Below are positions 23,542 through 31,806 of a stretch of 64,000 nt of DNA, in pieces. The notes beneath the pieces were generated by a model, which was given only the letters and a program-made list of their open reading frames with translations, ran no database searches and had not been told where the DNA came from. The DNA is from Pseudanabaena sp. BC1403 (GTDB lineage: Bacteria; Cyanobacteriota; Cyanobacteriia; Pseudanabaenales; Pseudanabaenaceae). The DNA is taken from positions 62,001 to 126,000 of the forward strand of contig NZ_PDDM01000012.1 of assembly GCF_002914585.1 (NCBI RefSeq), read 5' to 3'. The translations under genes and the position numbers were made by a program. Position 1 is the stretch's first letter. Each line of letters begins with the position of its first letter.

Positions 23542-26500
23542 ATGAGCATTTCTCGCAAGCGATCGCCATTCACAAGTATTCCACTTAGCTCAGTGCTAAT
23601 TTTCCCATTTGTGGCGATAATTGTGGGTACGGTGGGACTGGTTGGCTATCTGTCTTACCAGAGTGGTCAGCAAGCGATCGAGAATTTGGCTAGCCAACTA
23701 TTGAGGCAAACTTCAGAACGAATTAGCGATCGCCTCAATAGTTATTTACAAATTTCACAGCAGGTTGTCGCCGCTAATGACTTGGCGGTCAAACAGGGAA
23801 CGCTCAATATTAATGATCAAGAAAAATTAAGACAGCAACTTTGGCAGCAGATGCTATTAAACCCATCACTGCCCACCAATATTTATTCAAGCGAGGATGG
23901 GAATGGGATTGGCTATCTGCGAATTAGCTCTGAAGAATTTCGGAAACTTGCAGAAACAGCCACAGGAAAGAATATTTCCCTTGGCTCTATTTTTTTTTAC
24001 AAAATTGTTCCCAACCAGCGTCGATACTATTCAACTGACTCCCAAGGCAAACCGCTTCAACTATTTTTACAATTCGATGATGACTTTCGCACTGTTAGTT
24101 GGTATAGGCAAGCTAAAGATATTGGTAAGCAAGCATGGACTCCAGTATCTTTAGCACGAGTTCTTCCATTATTACAAACAGTAGCAGTTGCACCTGTCTA
24201 TGATGTCGCGGGAAGACTATCTGGATTTTTCTCTAGCAACTATTTTCTGTCTGATATTAGTCTATTTCTTACGCAGTTAAAGTTCACTCCTACGGGACAA
24301 GTATTTGTCATTGAGAGATCAGGAGATCTAGTGGCGACATCACTTGCTACTGAAGCTTCAGGCATAAGACAAGCAGACAAAAATTTTTCTCGAATCCTCT
24401 CTTCAGAAAGTCAAGATAATCTGACGAAGGAAGTGTCTAGACAGCTTCGTCAGAAATTTGGTGATTTTAACAATCTCAAGGAATCTAAACAATTAAGTTT
24501 GACTATATCGGGAGCCCGCCATTTTGTGCAGATCACTCCCTATCAGGACGAATACGGATTAGACTGGCTCGTTGTGACGACGTTCCCTGAATCTGACTTT
24601 ATGTCGGAAATACAGAAGAATGTTTATCGAACGATTCTATTATGTGGATTATCTCTAGCAACTTCCATTGGTATCGGCATTTGGACATCTCGACGCATTT
24701 CGCGATCGCTGTTTCATCTCACCCAAACTGCCAAGTCTTTCTCTGAAAATCGTCTAGAACAAACAATGCCAGATACGAGCATTACTGAAGTACAAATCTT
24801 GAAAGAAGCTTTGCATCAAATGATAATCGATCTGAATGATGCTGATCAAATGCGCTTAAATTATGAGCTAGATTTAGAAAAACAGGTTGCGGAAAAAACG
24901 GCTGCATTAACAGAAGCACAACGCATCTCTCATGTGGGAAGTTGGGAGTTTGATGTGGCAACTGGCAAAAATACTTGGTCTGCCGAACAGTTTCGCATCT
25001 TGGGATTTGATCCAAATGTACCATTACCGAGTTATCCAAACTTTTTCGATATCGTACCACCCAATGATCGACCCAATCTTCGGAAAGCTGTAGAAGAGGC
25101 GATCTCCCACGGGACACCTTACACAATAGAACATGGTATTATCCGCCCTGACGGTTCAATTTGCTACATCATTAGCCGAGGCGAGGCGATCTGCGATGAA
25201 GAAGGGAAAGTGATTAAACTGGTTGGCACGATTACAGATGTTAGCGATCTCAAACAAGTTGAAATTGCTCTACGGCAAAGTGAGTCAAGGTTTCAGCGAA
25301 TCAAGGATTCTGGCATGGTTGGTATTATCATGACAACTCTAACAGGTGAGATCAGCGAGGCAAATGATGCATTCCTCCAAATAATCGGTTACGACCGTAC
25401 GGATCTGCTGACTGGAAATCTGCGATGGGATTCAATCACTCCATCTGACTACAGAGATGTCGATGCGGCGGCTGTCGCCCACTTGCTTGCCTACGGATGG
25501 GTACAAACCTTTGAGAAAGATTATATCCACAAAGATGGTAATCGGCGCACGGTCTTGGTTAGTGGCGCTCTGATAGAAGGAAGTACCAATCAAGTGATCT
25601 CTATCATTGTAGATATTAGCGATCGCAAACAGTTAGAAAAAGAGCTAGCCCACAGCCGCGATTTACGAGAATTAATCTTTAATGAGTCCGCTGATGCGTT
25701 GTTCTTAGTCGATAGCGAGACTTCACTCGTAATAGACTGCAATCAGCAAGCCATAAAACTATTTGAAGGAGATTGTAAAAATGATCTGCTTAACATTGTA
25801 GGTCAAACTCTCCACAAACGTCAGTTTACAAGACAAGAACTTGATCAGATTGATCAAGAAGTCAACCAAAAAGGCTTTTGCGACTTAGAAGTAGAATATG
25901 TTACTCGTAAGGGGCGTAAATTTTGGGGATATCTTTCTCTTAAGAGAATTACTTTTGGAGAACAAAGTTTTAGTCTGGCGCGGGTAGTGGATATCACAGT
26001 CCGCAAGCAAACAGAACTCGTCCTAGCCAAAGCTAAAGCAACCGCAGAAGAAGCCACTAGGGCAAAAAGTGCATTTTTAGCAAATATGAGTCATGAAATC
26101 CGTACTCCTATGAATGGCGTGATGGGAATGACACAACTTCTAGAAACTACAACTCTTACAGAAGAACAAGCCGATTTTGTAAAAACGATTAAGGATAGTA
26201 GTGAATCTCTTCTAACCATTATCAACGATATTCTTGATCTATCTAAAATCGAATCAGGCATGTTAGAAATAGAAAAATGGGATTTCAAGTTAGAGGATGT
26301 TGTAAGTAGAGTTTCTCATCTTCTAAATTGTCAAGCGATCGCAAAGCAAATTGATCTCCAATATGAGATTGCGACTGAGATACCTATAGTGATTGGAGAC
26401 TACGCTCGTTTGCGCCAGATATTACTAAATCTTGTCTCTAATGCTGTTAAATTCACTCAAAGTGGTCAAGTTTTTATTTCAGTTAGCGGAAAGCCTCTAG

Positions 26501-27297
26501 ATGAGGAAGAGGAGGATCAAGATTCTGCCTCATCTATTTTTCTGGCAGAAGAACAAAGGGTCAGGAAGAAATATCAACTAAAATTTGCGATTTCTGATAC
26601 AGGTGTTGGTATCAAATGCGAGCTCATTGACAGACTATTCCAGCCATTTACCCAAGCTGATGCCTCCATTAATCGGAAATATGGTGGTACTGGATTAGGA
26701 CTGGCGATCTGCAAACGACTAGTCGAGTTAATGAATGGCAGAATCTGGGTAGAGAGCTTTGGTCGAATTGGTGGTAATCCCCCCGAAGACTGGAAGCCTT
26801 TGCTCGATACTCAAGGTTCAACATTTTACTTTGAGATTGAAGTCTTAACTAGTCAAACAATCTATGAACCTTTTGAATCAACAATTAGGGAAACTGCGAT
26901 CGACAAAAAATTTGCTGAGGAATTTCCTTTAAGGATTCTCTTAGTAGAAGATAATATAGCTAATCAAATGGTTGCTAGTTCACTACTGAAAAAACTAGGT
27001 TATCAAATCAATTATATTGCTAACGATGGATTCGAGGCTTTGCAAGCTTTGCAAAATAATGTCTACGATCTGATCCTTATGGATTTGCAAATGCCAAAAA
27101 TGGATGGTATAACCGCCACAAAGATTATTCGCACTGAATTAATGAGCCAAGTGCCGATTGTTGCTATGACTGCCGATGTGATGCCCGAAGATCGTCAAGC
27201 TTGTTTTGATGTTGGGATGAATGATTATGTCAGCAAACCGATTAATATCCCAGAAATTATGCGTATAGTTTCTTCGATAAGTATTGGCAATTCATAA
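23542..27297 (+). CDS. Hybrid sensor histidine kinase with Cache, HAMP, three PAS, REC
   Basis: A 1251-residue membrane sensor. TM1 (about 18-40), a periplasmic Cache-type domain (about 45-360), TM2 (about 364-385) and HAMP (about 385-440) are followed by three PAS domains (about 455-575, 580-697, 700-822). The HisKA has the phosphoacceptor His851 (NMSHEIRTPMNGVMG), then HATPase with NLVSNAVKFT and TGLGLAICKRLVELM, and a receiver with LVEDNIANQ and phospho-Asp1181 (LMDLQMPKMDG). No output domain is seen, so it must act by phosphorelay or protein contact. The ligand is unknown. It ends in a hairpin that overlaps its own stop codon. Confidence 0.95.
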   Translation: MSISRKRSPFTSIPLSSVLIFPFVAIIVGTVGLVGYLSYQSGQQAIENLASQLLRQTSERISDRLNSYLQISQQVVAANDLAVKQGTLNINDQEKLRQQLWQQMLLNPSLPTNIYSSEDGNGIGYLRISSEEFRKLAETATGKNISLGSIFFYKIVPNQRRYYSTDSQGKPLQLFLQFDDDFRTVSWYRQAKDIGKQAWTPVSLARVLPLLQTVAVAPVYDVAGRLSGFFSSNYFLSDISLFLTQLKFTPTGQVFVIERSGDLVATSLATEASGIRQADKNFSRILSSESQDNLTKEVSRQLRQKFGDFNNLKESKQLSLTISGARHFVQITPYQDEYGLDWLVVTTFPESDFMSEIQKNVYRTILLCGLSLATSIGIGIWTSRRISRSLFHLTQTAKSFSENRLEQTMPDTSITEVQILKEALHQMIIDLNDADQMRLNYELDLEKQVAEKTAALTEAQRISHVGSWEFDVATGKNTWSAEQFRILGFDPNVPLPSYPNFFDIVPPNDRPNLRKAVEEAISHGTPYTIEHGIIRPDGSICYIISRGEAICDEEGKVIKLVGTITDVSDLKQVEIALRQSESRFQRIKDSGMVGIIMTTLTGEISEANDAFLQIIGYDRTDLLTGNLRWDSITPSDYRDVDAAAVAHLLAYGWVQTFEKDYIHKDGNRRTVLVSGALIEGSTNQVISIIVDISDRKQLEKELAHSRDLRELIFNESADALFLVDSETSLVIDCNQQAIKLFEGDCKNDLLNIVGQTLHKRQFTRQELDQIDQEVNQKGFCDLEVEYVTRKGRKFWGYLSLKRITFGEQSFSLARVVDITVRKQTELVLAKAKATAEEATRAKSAFLANMSHEIRTPMNGVMGMTQLLETTTLTEEQADFVKTIKDSSESLLTIINDILDLSKIESGMLEIEKWDFKLEDVVSRVSHLLNCQAIAKQIDLQYEIATEIPIVIGDYARLRQILLNLVSNAVKFTQSGQVFISVSGKPLDEEEEDQDSASSIFLAEEQRVRKKYQLKFAISDTGVGIKCELIDRLFQPFTQADASINRKYGGTGLGLAICKRLVELMNGRIWVESFGRIGGNPPEDWKPLLDTQGSTFYFEIEVLTSQTIYEPFESTIRETAIDKKFAEEFPLRILLVEDNIANQMVASSLLKKLGYQINYIANDGFEALQALQNNVYDLILMDLQMPKMDGITATKIIRTELMSQVPIVAMTADVMPEDRQACFDVGMNDYVSKPINIPEIMRIVSSISIGNS

Positions 27298-27308
27298 ATT
27301 GCCAATAC
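27281..27308 (+). terminator. Terminator overlapping the kinase stop codon
   Basis: Arms GTATTGGCAAT and ATTGCCAATAC pair around a 6-nt loop; the TAA stop lies in the loop region. TTTATTG follows. Confidence 0.7.
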
Positions 27309-27368
27309 TTTATTGTTGATTTTAATTATAAAACTGATATTAGGAGCCTCAGCGCCACAGGCTAAGTA

Positions 27369-27422
27369 AAAGCCAAAAGAGCAATGACAGCGTTTCACGC
27401 TGTCATTGCTCTTTTGGCTTTT
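27369..27422. terminator. Long perfect hairpin
   Basis: A stem of about 24 bp with loop TTTCA and A/T ends. It is the second hairpin after the kinase gene. The spacer to cpcT otherwise holds only AT-rich sequence. Confidence 0.7.
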
Positions 27423-27554
27423 GATTTTTCACTGCGAAGGGAGGTAGGATTTCTATATATGCCGCTTTGCTAGCAAAGCGATGCGAAATTAAATATTTAA
27501 TTTGATTTAATTTGATCTAATTTTACTTATTTAGCTTAGTTAATTTATTAATCC

Positions 27555-28172
27555 ATGACAGTAATTACAAATCCTAACGATGTGTATACCCTTGCTCAAT
27601 GGCTAGCAGGTGATCATAGTAACTGGGAACAAGCGATCGATAATCCGCCATTTTTTGCCCATATTCGCGTTGGCATTCGCGCGTTACCAAATCCCATTAC
27701 CGAAGACGGCGTATGGCTATTTCTAGAGCAAGCATACGACTACGAGCTAAACCACCCCTATCGCACGGCAGTTTTACATCTGATTTTTCAAAACGATCGC
27801 ATTGAAATGATCAACTATCGCCTCAAAAATGCGGAAACTTTCTTTGGTGCTAGTCGCGATCGCGATCGGCTTCAAGCGCTTGATATCGATGCGATCGAGC
27901 AGCTAGAAGGCTGTACCCAATGGGTGGATCGTGTTGATCACCAAATATTCAAAGGTGCGGTCGAGCCAGGAAAAAAATGTTGCGTTAATCGTAAAGGTGT
28001 CGATACCTATCTCGCGATTGAGTTTGAAGTTACGGAAAACACATATAGCAGCCTTGATCGTGGCTATGATCTAATAACCGATGAGAGAGTATGGGGTTCG
28101 ATCGCAGGAGCTTTCCAGTTTGTGAAAAAGACAAGCTTTAGCAACGAAATTACCATAGGATCTACTCCTTAA
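27555..28172 (+). CDS. cpcT: Phycobiliprotein chromophore lyase, CpcT/CpeT family
   Basis: A T-type lyase that attaches phycocyanobilin to the Cys-153/155 site of beta-phycocyanin or the equivalent beta subunit. The family pattern is visible: LAQWLAGDHSNWEQAIDNPPFFAHIRVGIRALP (about 12-44), EQAYDYELNHPYRTAVLHL, MINYRLKNAETFFGA and CTQWVDRVDHQIFKGAVEPGKKC. The 205 residues match the family. It implies that the organism makes phycobilisomes. No phycocyanin genes are adjacent. CpeT homologues for phycoerythrin are similar, so the exact target is inferred. Confidence 0.88.
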   Translation: MTVITNPNDVYTLAQWLAGDHSNWEQAIDNPPFFAHIRVGIRALPNPITEDGVWLFLEQAYDYELNHPYRTAVLHLIFQNDRIEMINYRLKNAETFFGASRDRDRLQALDIDAIEQLEGCTQWVDRVDHQIFKGAVEPGKKCCVNRKGVDTYLAIEFEVTENTYSSLDRGYDLITDERVWGSIAGAFQFVKKTSFSNEITIGSTP

Positions 28173-28424
28173 GAGCTACTCCTCAGGTATAATTGATGTC
28201 TGAATGATTAATATTATTCGGATTTATAGTCCTGCGTTAGCAGTACATAATTTCTTGGAAATTTGGTCATTTGGAGTTTTCTCATGTTTTGCAAATGAGT
28301 CAAGCCAAAATAATTCATTAAAGCTCTGACTTAGTTCGTCTTTTAGAGAATTATTTGGGCTTGGCGTTAGAGCAAAGCACTGTAGTTGAGAAAGCAAAAT
28401 TAGTGTGAGTATTATAGGTGTAAT

Positions 28425-29696
28425 TTGAAAGTCCTCGTAGTTGGCAGTGGCGGTAGAGAACACGCCCTAGCTTGGAAGCTTCTGCAATCTCCCAATATTG
28501 ATCGCGTCTTTTGCATACCAGGAAACGGCGGTACAGCAGCCATGTCAAGCTGTCAGAACGTTTCCCTCAGCATTGATGATTTTGAAGGGATTTTAAGGTT
28601 TGCTCAAGTACAGGGAGTTGGTTTTACAATTGTTGGGCCCGAACTGCCGCTAGCACTTGGCATTGTTGATTATTTTCAAGCGGCTGAAGCATTAATCTTT
28701 GGTCCGACCCAAGAAGGCGCACAGATTGAAGCTAGCAAGTCATGGGCAAAGGCTCTTATGCAAGAAGCTAATATCCCTACCGCCGCCAGTGCCACTTTCA
28801 CAAGTCTCGAAGCCGCACAAGCTTATATAAAAGAGAAGGGTGCACCAATCGTGATCAAAGCAGATGGTTTGGCAAGCGGCAAGGGAGTCACTGTAGCCAT
28901 GACGCTGGAAGAAGCCACCGAAGCAATTGATCGCATTTTTGCGGGACAGTTCGGCTCCGCAGGTGAAACCGTGGTAATCGAAGAGTTTATGACTGGGCAA
29001 GAAGTCTCTGTTCTCGCAGTCACCGATGGCAAAACCATTCGCCCACTAAGCCCTGCTCAAGATCATAAGCGGCTCGGCGATGGTGATACTGGGCCTAATA
29101 CAGGTGGGATGGGAGCTTACGCTCCTGCCCCGATCGCAACGCCTGAGTTGATGGCAAAAGTGCAGACCCAAGTTTTAGAACCTACGATCGCAGCTTTGAA
29201 TGCTAGAGGCATTGACTATCGTGGTTGCCTCTATGCGGGGTTAATGATTACTCCCGAAGGTGAGCCAAAAGTTGTCGAGTTTAACTGCCGATTAGGCGAT
29301 CCTGAAACCCAAGCTGTATTGCCATTGCTCGACAACAATCTTGATGATTTGCTCATGGCTTGCGTCGAAGGTAACCTAGCTAATTTTCCACCACTTAAAT
29401 GGAAAAAGCAATCGTCTGTATGTGTCGTCATGGCAGCAGGTGGCTATCCAGACAAGGTAGAGACTGGGCAGTTTATTACAGGTATCGGCAAAGCCGAAGA
29501 TTTGGGGGCTTTTGTGTTTCAGTCAGGAACGAAACTCAAAAATAATGCTTTAGTGACCAATGGTGGTCGAGTGCTTGGGGTGACGGCTTTGGGCGATGAT
29601 ATTAAAAATGCAATCGCTAATGTATACAACGCCATTGAGTTTGTTGCTTATGATGGCATGTACTACCGCAAGGATATTGCTAGCAAAGCAATTTAA
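28425..29696 (+). CDS. purD: Phosphoribosylamine-glycine ligase (GARS)
   Basis: De novo purine synthesis step 2: ATP-dependent joining of phosphoribosylamine and glycine. It is an ATP-grasp enzyme with N-terminal KVLVVGSGGREHALAWKL, TIVGPELPLALGIVD, the ATP-grasp loop IVIKADGLASGKGV (about 143-156), EEFMTGQEVSVLAVTDG, DHKRLGDGDTGPNTGGMGAYAP and FNCRLGDPETQ. The start is a TTG at 28425, chosen because AGGTG lies 5-9 nt upstream and the homologous N-terminus begins there. The gene is isolated; purH is 18 kb away. Confidence 0.96.
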   Translation: MKVLVVGSGGREHALAWKLLQSPNIDRVFCIPGNGGTAAMSSCQNVSLSIDDFEGILRFAQVQGVGFTIVGPELPLALGIVDYFQAAEALIFGPTQEGAQIEASKSWAKALMQEANIPTAASATFTSLEAAQAYIKEKGAPIVIKADGLASGKGVTVAMTLEEATEAIDRIFAGQFGSAGETVVIEEFMTGQEVSVLAVTDGKTIRPLSPAQDHKRLGDGDTGPNTGGMGAYAPAPIATPELMAKVQTQVLEPTIAALNARGIDYRGCLYAGLMITPEGEPKVVEFNCRLGDPETQAVLPLLDNNLDDLLMACVEGNLANFPPLKWKKQSSVCVVMAAGGYPDKVETGQFITGIGKAEDLGAFVFQSGTKLKNNALVTNGGRVLGVTALGDDIKNAIANVYNAIEFVAYDGMYYRKDIASKAI

Positions 29697-29702
29697 ACTC
29701 AT

Positions 29703-29793
29703 CCCCCAACCCGTTCTCCTTTGTAAGGAGAACGGGCGCAATATTTCTCTCATTCCCCTCTCCTTTGCAAGGAGAGGGGCTAGGGGTGAGGTT
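29703..29793. repeat. CTCTCCTTTGCAAGGAGAG-type repeat pair
   Basis: Two adjacent palindromes: CCCGTTCTCC-TTTGTA-GGAGAACGGG (29710-29735) and CCCCTCTCC-TTTGCAA-GGAGAGGGG (29755-29779). They are followed by the direct echo GGGGCTAGGGGTGAGG. This repeat type is familiar from many cyanobacterial intergenic regions. It lies between convergent genes and may also terminate purD. Confidence 0.75.
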
Positions 29794-29794
29794 A

Positions 29795-30340
29795 TTAATC
29801 TGCCATGCTGAGATTGACTGTAATCGTTAATTTCAACGAAGAGTCGGTATTTGAGTCGTGAATTTGCTGCCAATGGTGATTAATTGGGCGATCGCCAATA
29901 GGTTCAGTCAGAACCCTTGCTAACAACTGCAAAAGCTTAGAAGCACCATTACTAATCTCTTGACTAAATGACTCTGTAGAAACAGGCAAATTTACAGGTG
30001 ATGGAATGGTTGAAATCATCTGAGAATTAGTCGTAGATTGATAATTTCCAGTGGTATTGGAATTAGCATTAACAGATCGGTTGCAATAGCGACGCAAAAC
30101 CACTTGTAAATTATTTTTAGTTACGCGATCGCCAAAAGCTTCTGATAGTAATTGCCATAATTTATAGCCAACATCACGAATATAAGCAGCATCATAACCA
30201 GCTTTTTCAGCAATCTCTGAATAGGTTTTACCCTCCCAAGTCTGACGAAAAATAGCCTCTTGAATTGTACTAAGGCTCTTATTTCCCAAAACAAAATCCA
30301 CGATATTGAGTGCGTCTTCAATAGTCATCTTTTTCCTCAC
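29795..30340 (-). CDS. Stand-alone vMAP-type N-terminal HTH protein
   Basis: Residues 5-85 (TIEDALNIVDFVLGNKSLSTIQEAIFRQTWEGKTYSEIAEKAGYDAAYIRDVGYKLWQLL) match the N-terminal helix-turn-helix module seen at the front of many cyanobacterial multidomain proteins (NACHT or AAA STAND ATPases, WD40 and vWA-MoxR-associated proteins). Here it is followed only by a low-complexity Asn/Ser/Thr linker and a C-terminal segment with LLQLLARVLTEPIGDRPINHHWQQIHDSNTDSSLKLTITVNL. There is no ATPase. It could be a truncated remnant or a free adaptor for other vMAP proteins. Function is unknown. Confidence 0.7.
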   Translation of the reverse strand: MRKKMTIEDALNIVDFVLGNKSLSTIQEAIFRQTWEGKTYSEIAEKAGYDAAYIRDVGYKLWQLLSEAFGDRVTKNNLQVVLRRYCNRSVNANSNTTGNYQSTTNSQMISTIPSPVNLPVSTESFSQEISNGASKLLQLLARVLTEPIGDRPINHHWQQIHDSNTDSSLKLTITVNLSMAD

Positions 30341-31001
30341 AGTTCACTAATTATTTGTATTTAGATAATCTCTCTAAAAAATAGCGAGTCAAAATATTTT
30401 AAATAATATAATCATTCTAATTTTTGATTCTAAGTCTTGACATGAAGTGGGAACTTTCTAATTAAATCTCCATCTAATCAGGTAAACAAACTCATAGTTT
30501 GTACTCAACACATTTACCAATACTTTTCCCAAGTCATTTTTCAATCCAAATATTAGAACTTATTACTCAATTCATAATTGCTCAACACCCATCCGTTAGA
30601 CTCGCCAAAAAGTTTTAGAGATTAACCCAAAAATCAATACAGATAACAACGTAGAAAACAAAATATTTTGTATGATGTTTCTGTTGACACAGATAAGTTA
30701 GCACAGTTTATTTAAACTGGTTATCTATGATAAATGTATAGATGTAAACCTCAAAAACATTTATTAGCAAGGTTCTCAGGGGCTAACATGTTTTTTTAAT
30801 CTAGCTCTAACTTGTTTTTAACGATAAAAATTATGATGTTTGATGACATCAATCAAGGCATTAACAAACAAGTTCTTGGAACGGAAAAAGTCTGATCTTT
30901 TTTTCTAGCATTTTCTGACAAAAGTAAAACTTCTATAGTCGGCACTAACTTCATCATTGCTACCGTACTACTTATTGAGTTAGTACCGACAAATCAAAAC
31001 C

Positions 31002-31044
31002 CAAAATAGTAAAGGCGGTTCTTCGCGCTGCCTTTACTATTTTG
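31002..31044. terminator. Hairpin in the gene-free stretch
   Basis: A 15-bp stem (arm CAAAATAGTAAAGGC) with a 13-nt loop holding TTCTTCGCG. Confidence 0.55.
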
Positions 31045-31103
31045 AGTCTTAATCTCTAGCTGACAATAATTTCAGAATCTAGCTGAGTAACTGCCAATCC
31101 ACC

Positions 31104-31142
31104 AAAAGTAAGTGGTGGCGTTTTGTGACACCACTTACTTTT
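31104..31142. terminator. Hairpin upstream of the Rieske gene
   Basis: A 14-bp perfect stem (arm AAAAGTAAGTGGTG) with an 11-nt loop. Confidence 0.5.
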
Positions 31143-31235
31143 AGCGGTTGATTTTGTCAAAATTCATCATGATTCAAGGACAAACAAGGCTTGTGATATA
31201 GTTTTTTGTGCATGAACTATAATCCCGCAAAACAA

Positions 31236-31601
31236 ATGGCTAAAGTCAAAATTGCTTCTACTGCCGATGTCGTTTCTGATAAAGTCCTGAAAACCAAAGC
31301 TAATGGACAGGCTGTAATCGTCGCCAAAGTTGGTGATAAATATTGTGCGATCGCAAATAAATGTCCTCACTTTGGATTGCCTTTAGCCAAAGGCAAATTT
31401 GAAAATGGTGTAATTACTTGTCCCTTCCATGGTTCTAAGTTTGAAATTTGTACTGGCAAAAATACTGAATGGGTGGATTCCTTTGTTGGTATTCCCTTAC
31501 CTGATGTCGCAAAAAAAATGATTGCCATGGGCAAAACTTCTACTGACGTGAAAAGCTTCACCGTCACCCAAGAAGGCTCAGATCTATTTATCGACGCATA
31601 A
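31236..31601 (+). CDS. Rieske [2Fe-2S] ferredoxin-like protein
   Basis: A small soluble Rieske protein, 121 residues from ATG 31236. The cluster ligands are present as C-P-H in NKCPHFGLPLAKG and C-P-F-H in ITCPFHGSKFEI, with the usual 18-residue spacing region and a following TGKNTEW loop. Such proteins are electron carriers or the ferredoxin component of dioxygenase systems; no dioxygenase is nearby. A GTG at 31206 could extend it by ten residues, but a TATAAT overlaps that stretch. The last 18 bp, including the stop, are duplicated at 31736-31753. Confidence 0.88.
   Translation: MAKVKIASTADVVSDKVLKTKANGQAVIVAKVGDKYCAIANKCPHFGLPLAKGKFENGVITCPFHGSKFEICTGKNTEWVDSFVGIPLPDVAKKMIAMGKTSTDVKSFTVTQEGSDLFIDA
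31584..31601. repeat. 18-bp direct repeat, copy 1 (gene end)
   Basis: The 3' coding end and stop codon of the Rieske gene (CTATTTATCGACGCATAA). It is identical to 31736-31753. Confidence 0.9.
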
Positions 31602-31640
31602 AAAGAGAGTTGCGGCGCTTCGCGCCGCAACTCTCTTTTT
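31600..31640 (+). terminator. Terminator of the Rieske gene
   Basis: A perfect stem of about 19 bp (GAGAGTTGCGGCGC arm, TTCG-type apex) with AAAAA and TTTTT ends. Confidence 0.85.
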
Positions 31641-31650
31641 ACCAAAATTC

Positions 31651-31733
31651 TTCTGTAGGGTGCGTTAGCAAAGCGTAACGCACTCTCCAACACTAGAAGG
31701 TGCGGTACGCTTTGGCTAACGCACCCTACAGAA
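31651..31733. repeat. GTAGGGTGCGTTAGC inverted-repeat element
   Basis: The ends TTCTGTAGGGTGCGTTAGC and its reverse complement are perfect 19-bp terminal inverted repeats. The interior has partial copies of the same words (AAAGCGTAACGCA; GTGCGGTACGCTTT). It looks like a small non-coding mobile element or a folded repeat of a type common in cyanobacterial spacers. Confidence 0.85.
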
Positions 31734-31735
31734 AA

Positions 31736-31753
31736 CTATTTATCGACGCATAA
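31736..31753. repeat. 18-bp direct repeat, copy 2
   Basis: Identical to the Rieske gene end at 31584-31601. It starts 2 bp after the element at 31651-31733. Confidence 0.9.
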
Positions 31754-31760
31754 CAAAAAA

Positions 31761-31797
31761 CAAAAAAGCTTCCGCGCTTCGCGCGGAAGCTTTTTTG
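31761..31797. terminator. Bidirectional terminator Rieske / fabF
   Basis: A perfect stem (CAAAAAAGCTTCCGCGC arm, TTC loop) with A and T tracts, between convergent units. Confidence 0.85.
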
Positions 31798-31806
31798 GTG
31801 ATCGGG

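Larger units (their letters stand above)
30341..31235. other. Gene-free stretch of about 0.9 kb
   Basis: No convincing coding frame on either strand. It is AT-rich. It contains a promoter-like pair TTGACA (30684-30689) and TTTATT (30707-30712) spaced 17 bp, then unassigned sequence, then hairpins at 31002-31044 (arm CAAAATAGTAAAGGC) and 31104-31142 (arm AAAAGTAAGTGGTG). A small RNA from about 30720 to 31044 is possible, but I recognise no known RNA. TATAAT at 31218 is probably the -10 of the Rieske gene. Confidence 0.5.

Noticed and set aside
28224-28463. Minus-strand 79-codon frame with a hydrophobic segment upstream of purD
   Set aside because: It overlaps the purD start and ribosome-binding site, has no clear ribosome-binding site and matches no family I know.
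29703-29793. Possible CRISPR array
   Set aside because: The palindromic units are adjacent, differ in sequence and have no regular spacers; they fit a known type of intergenic repeat.
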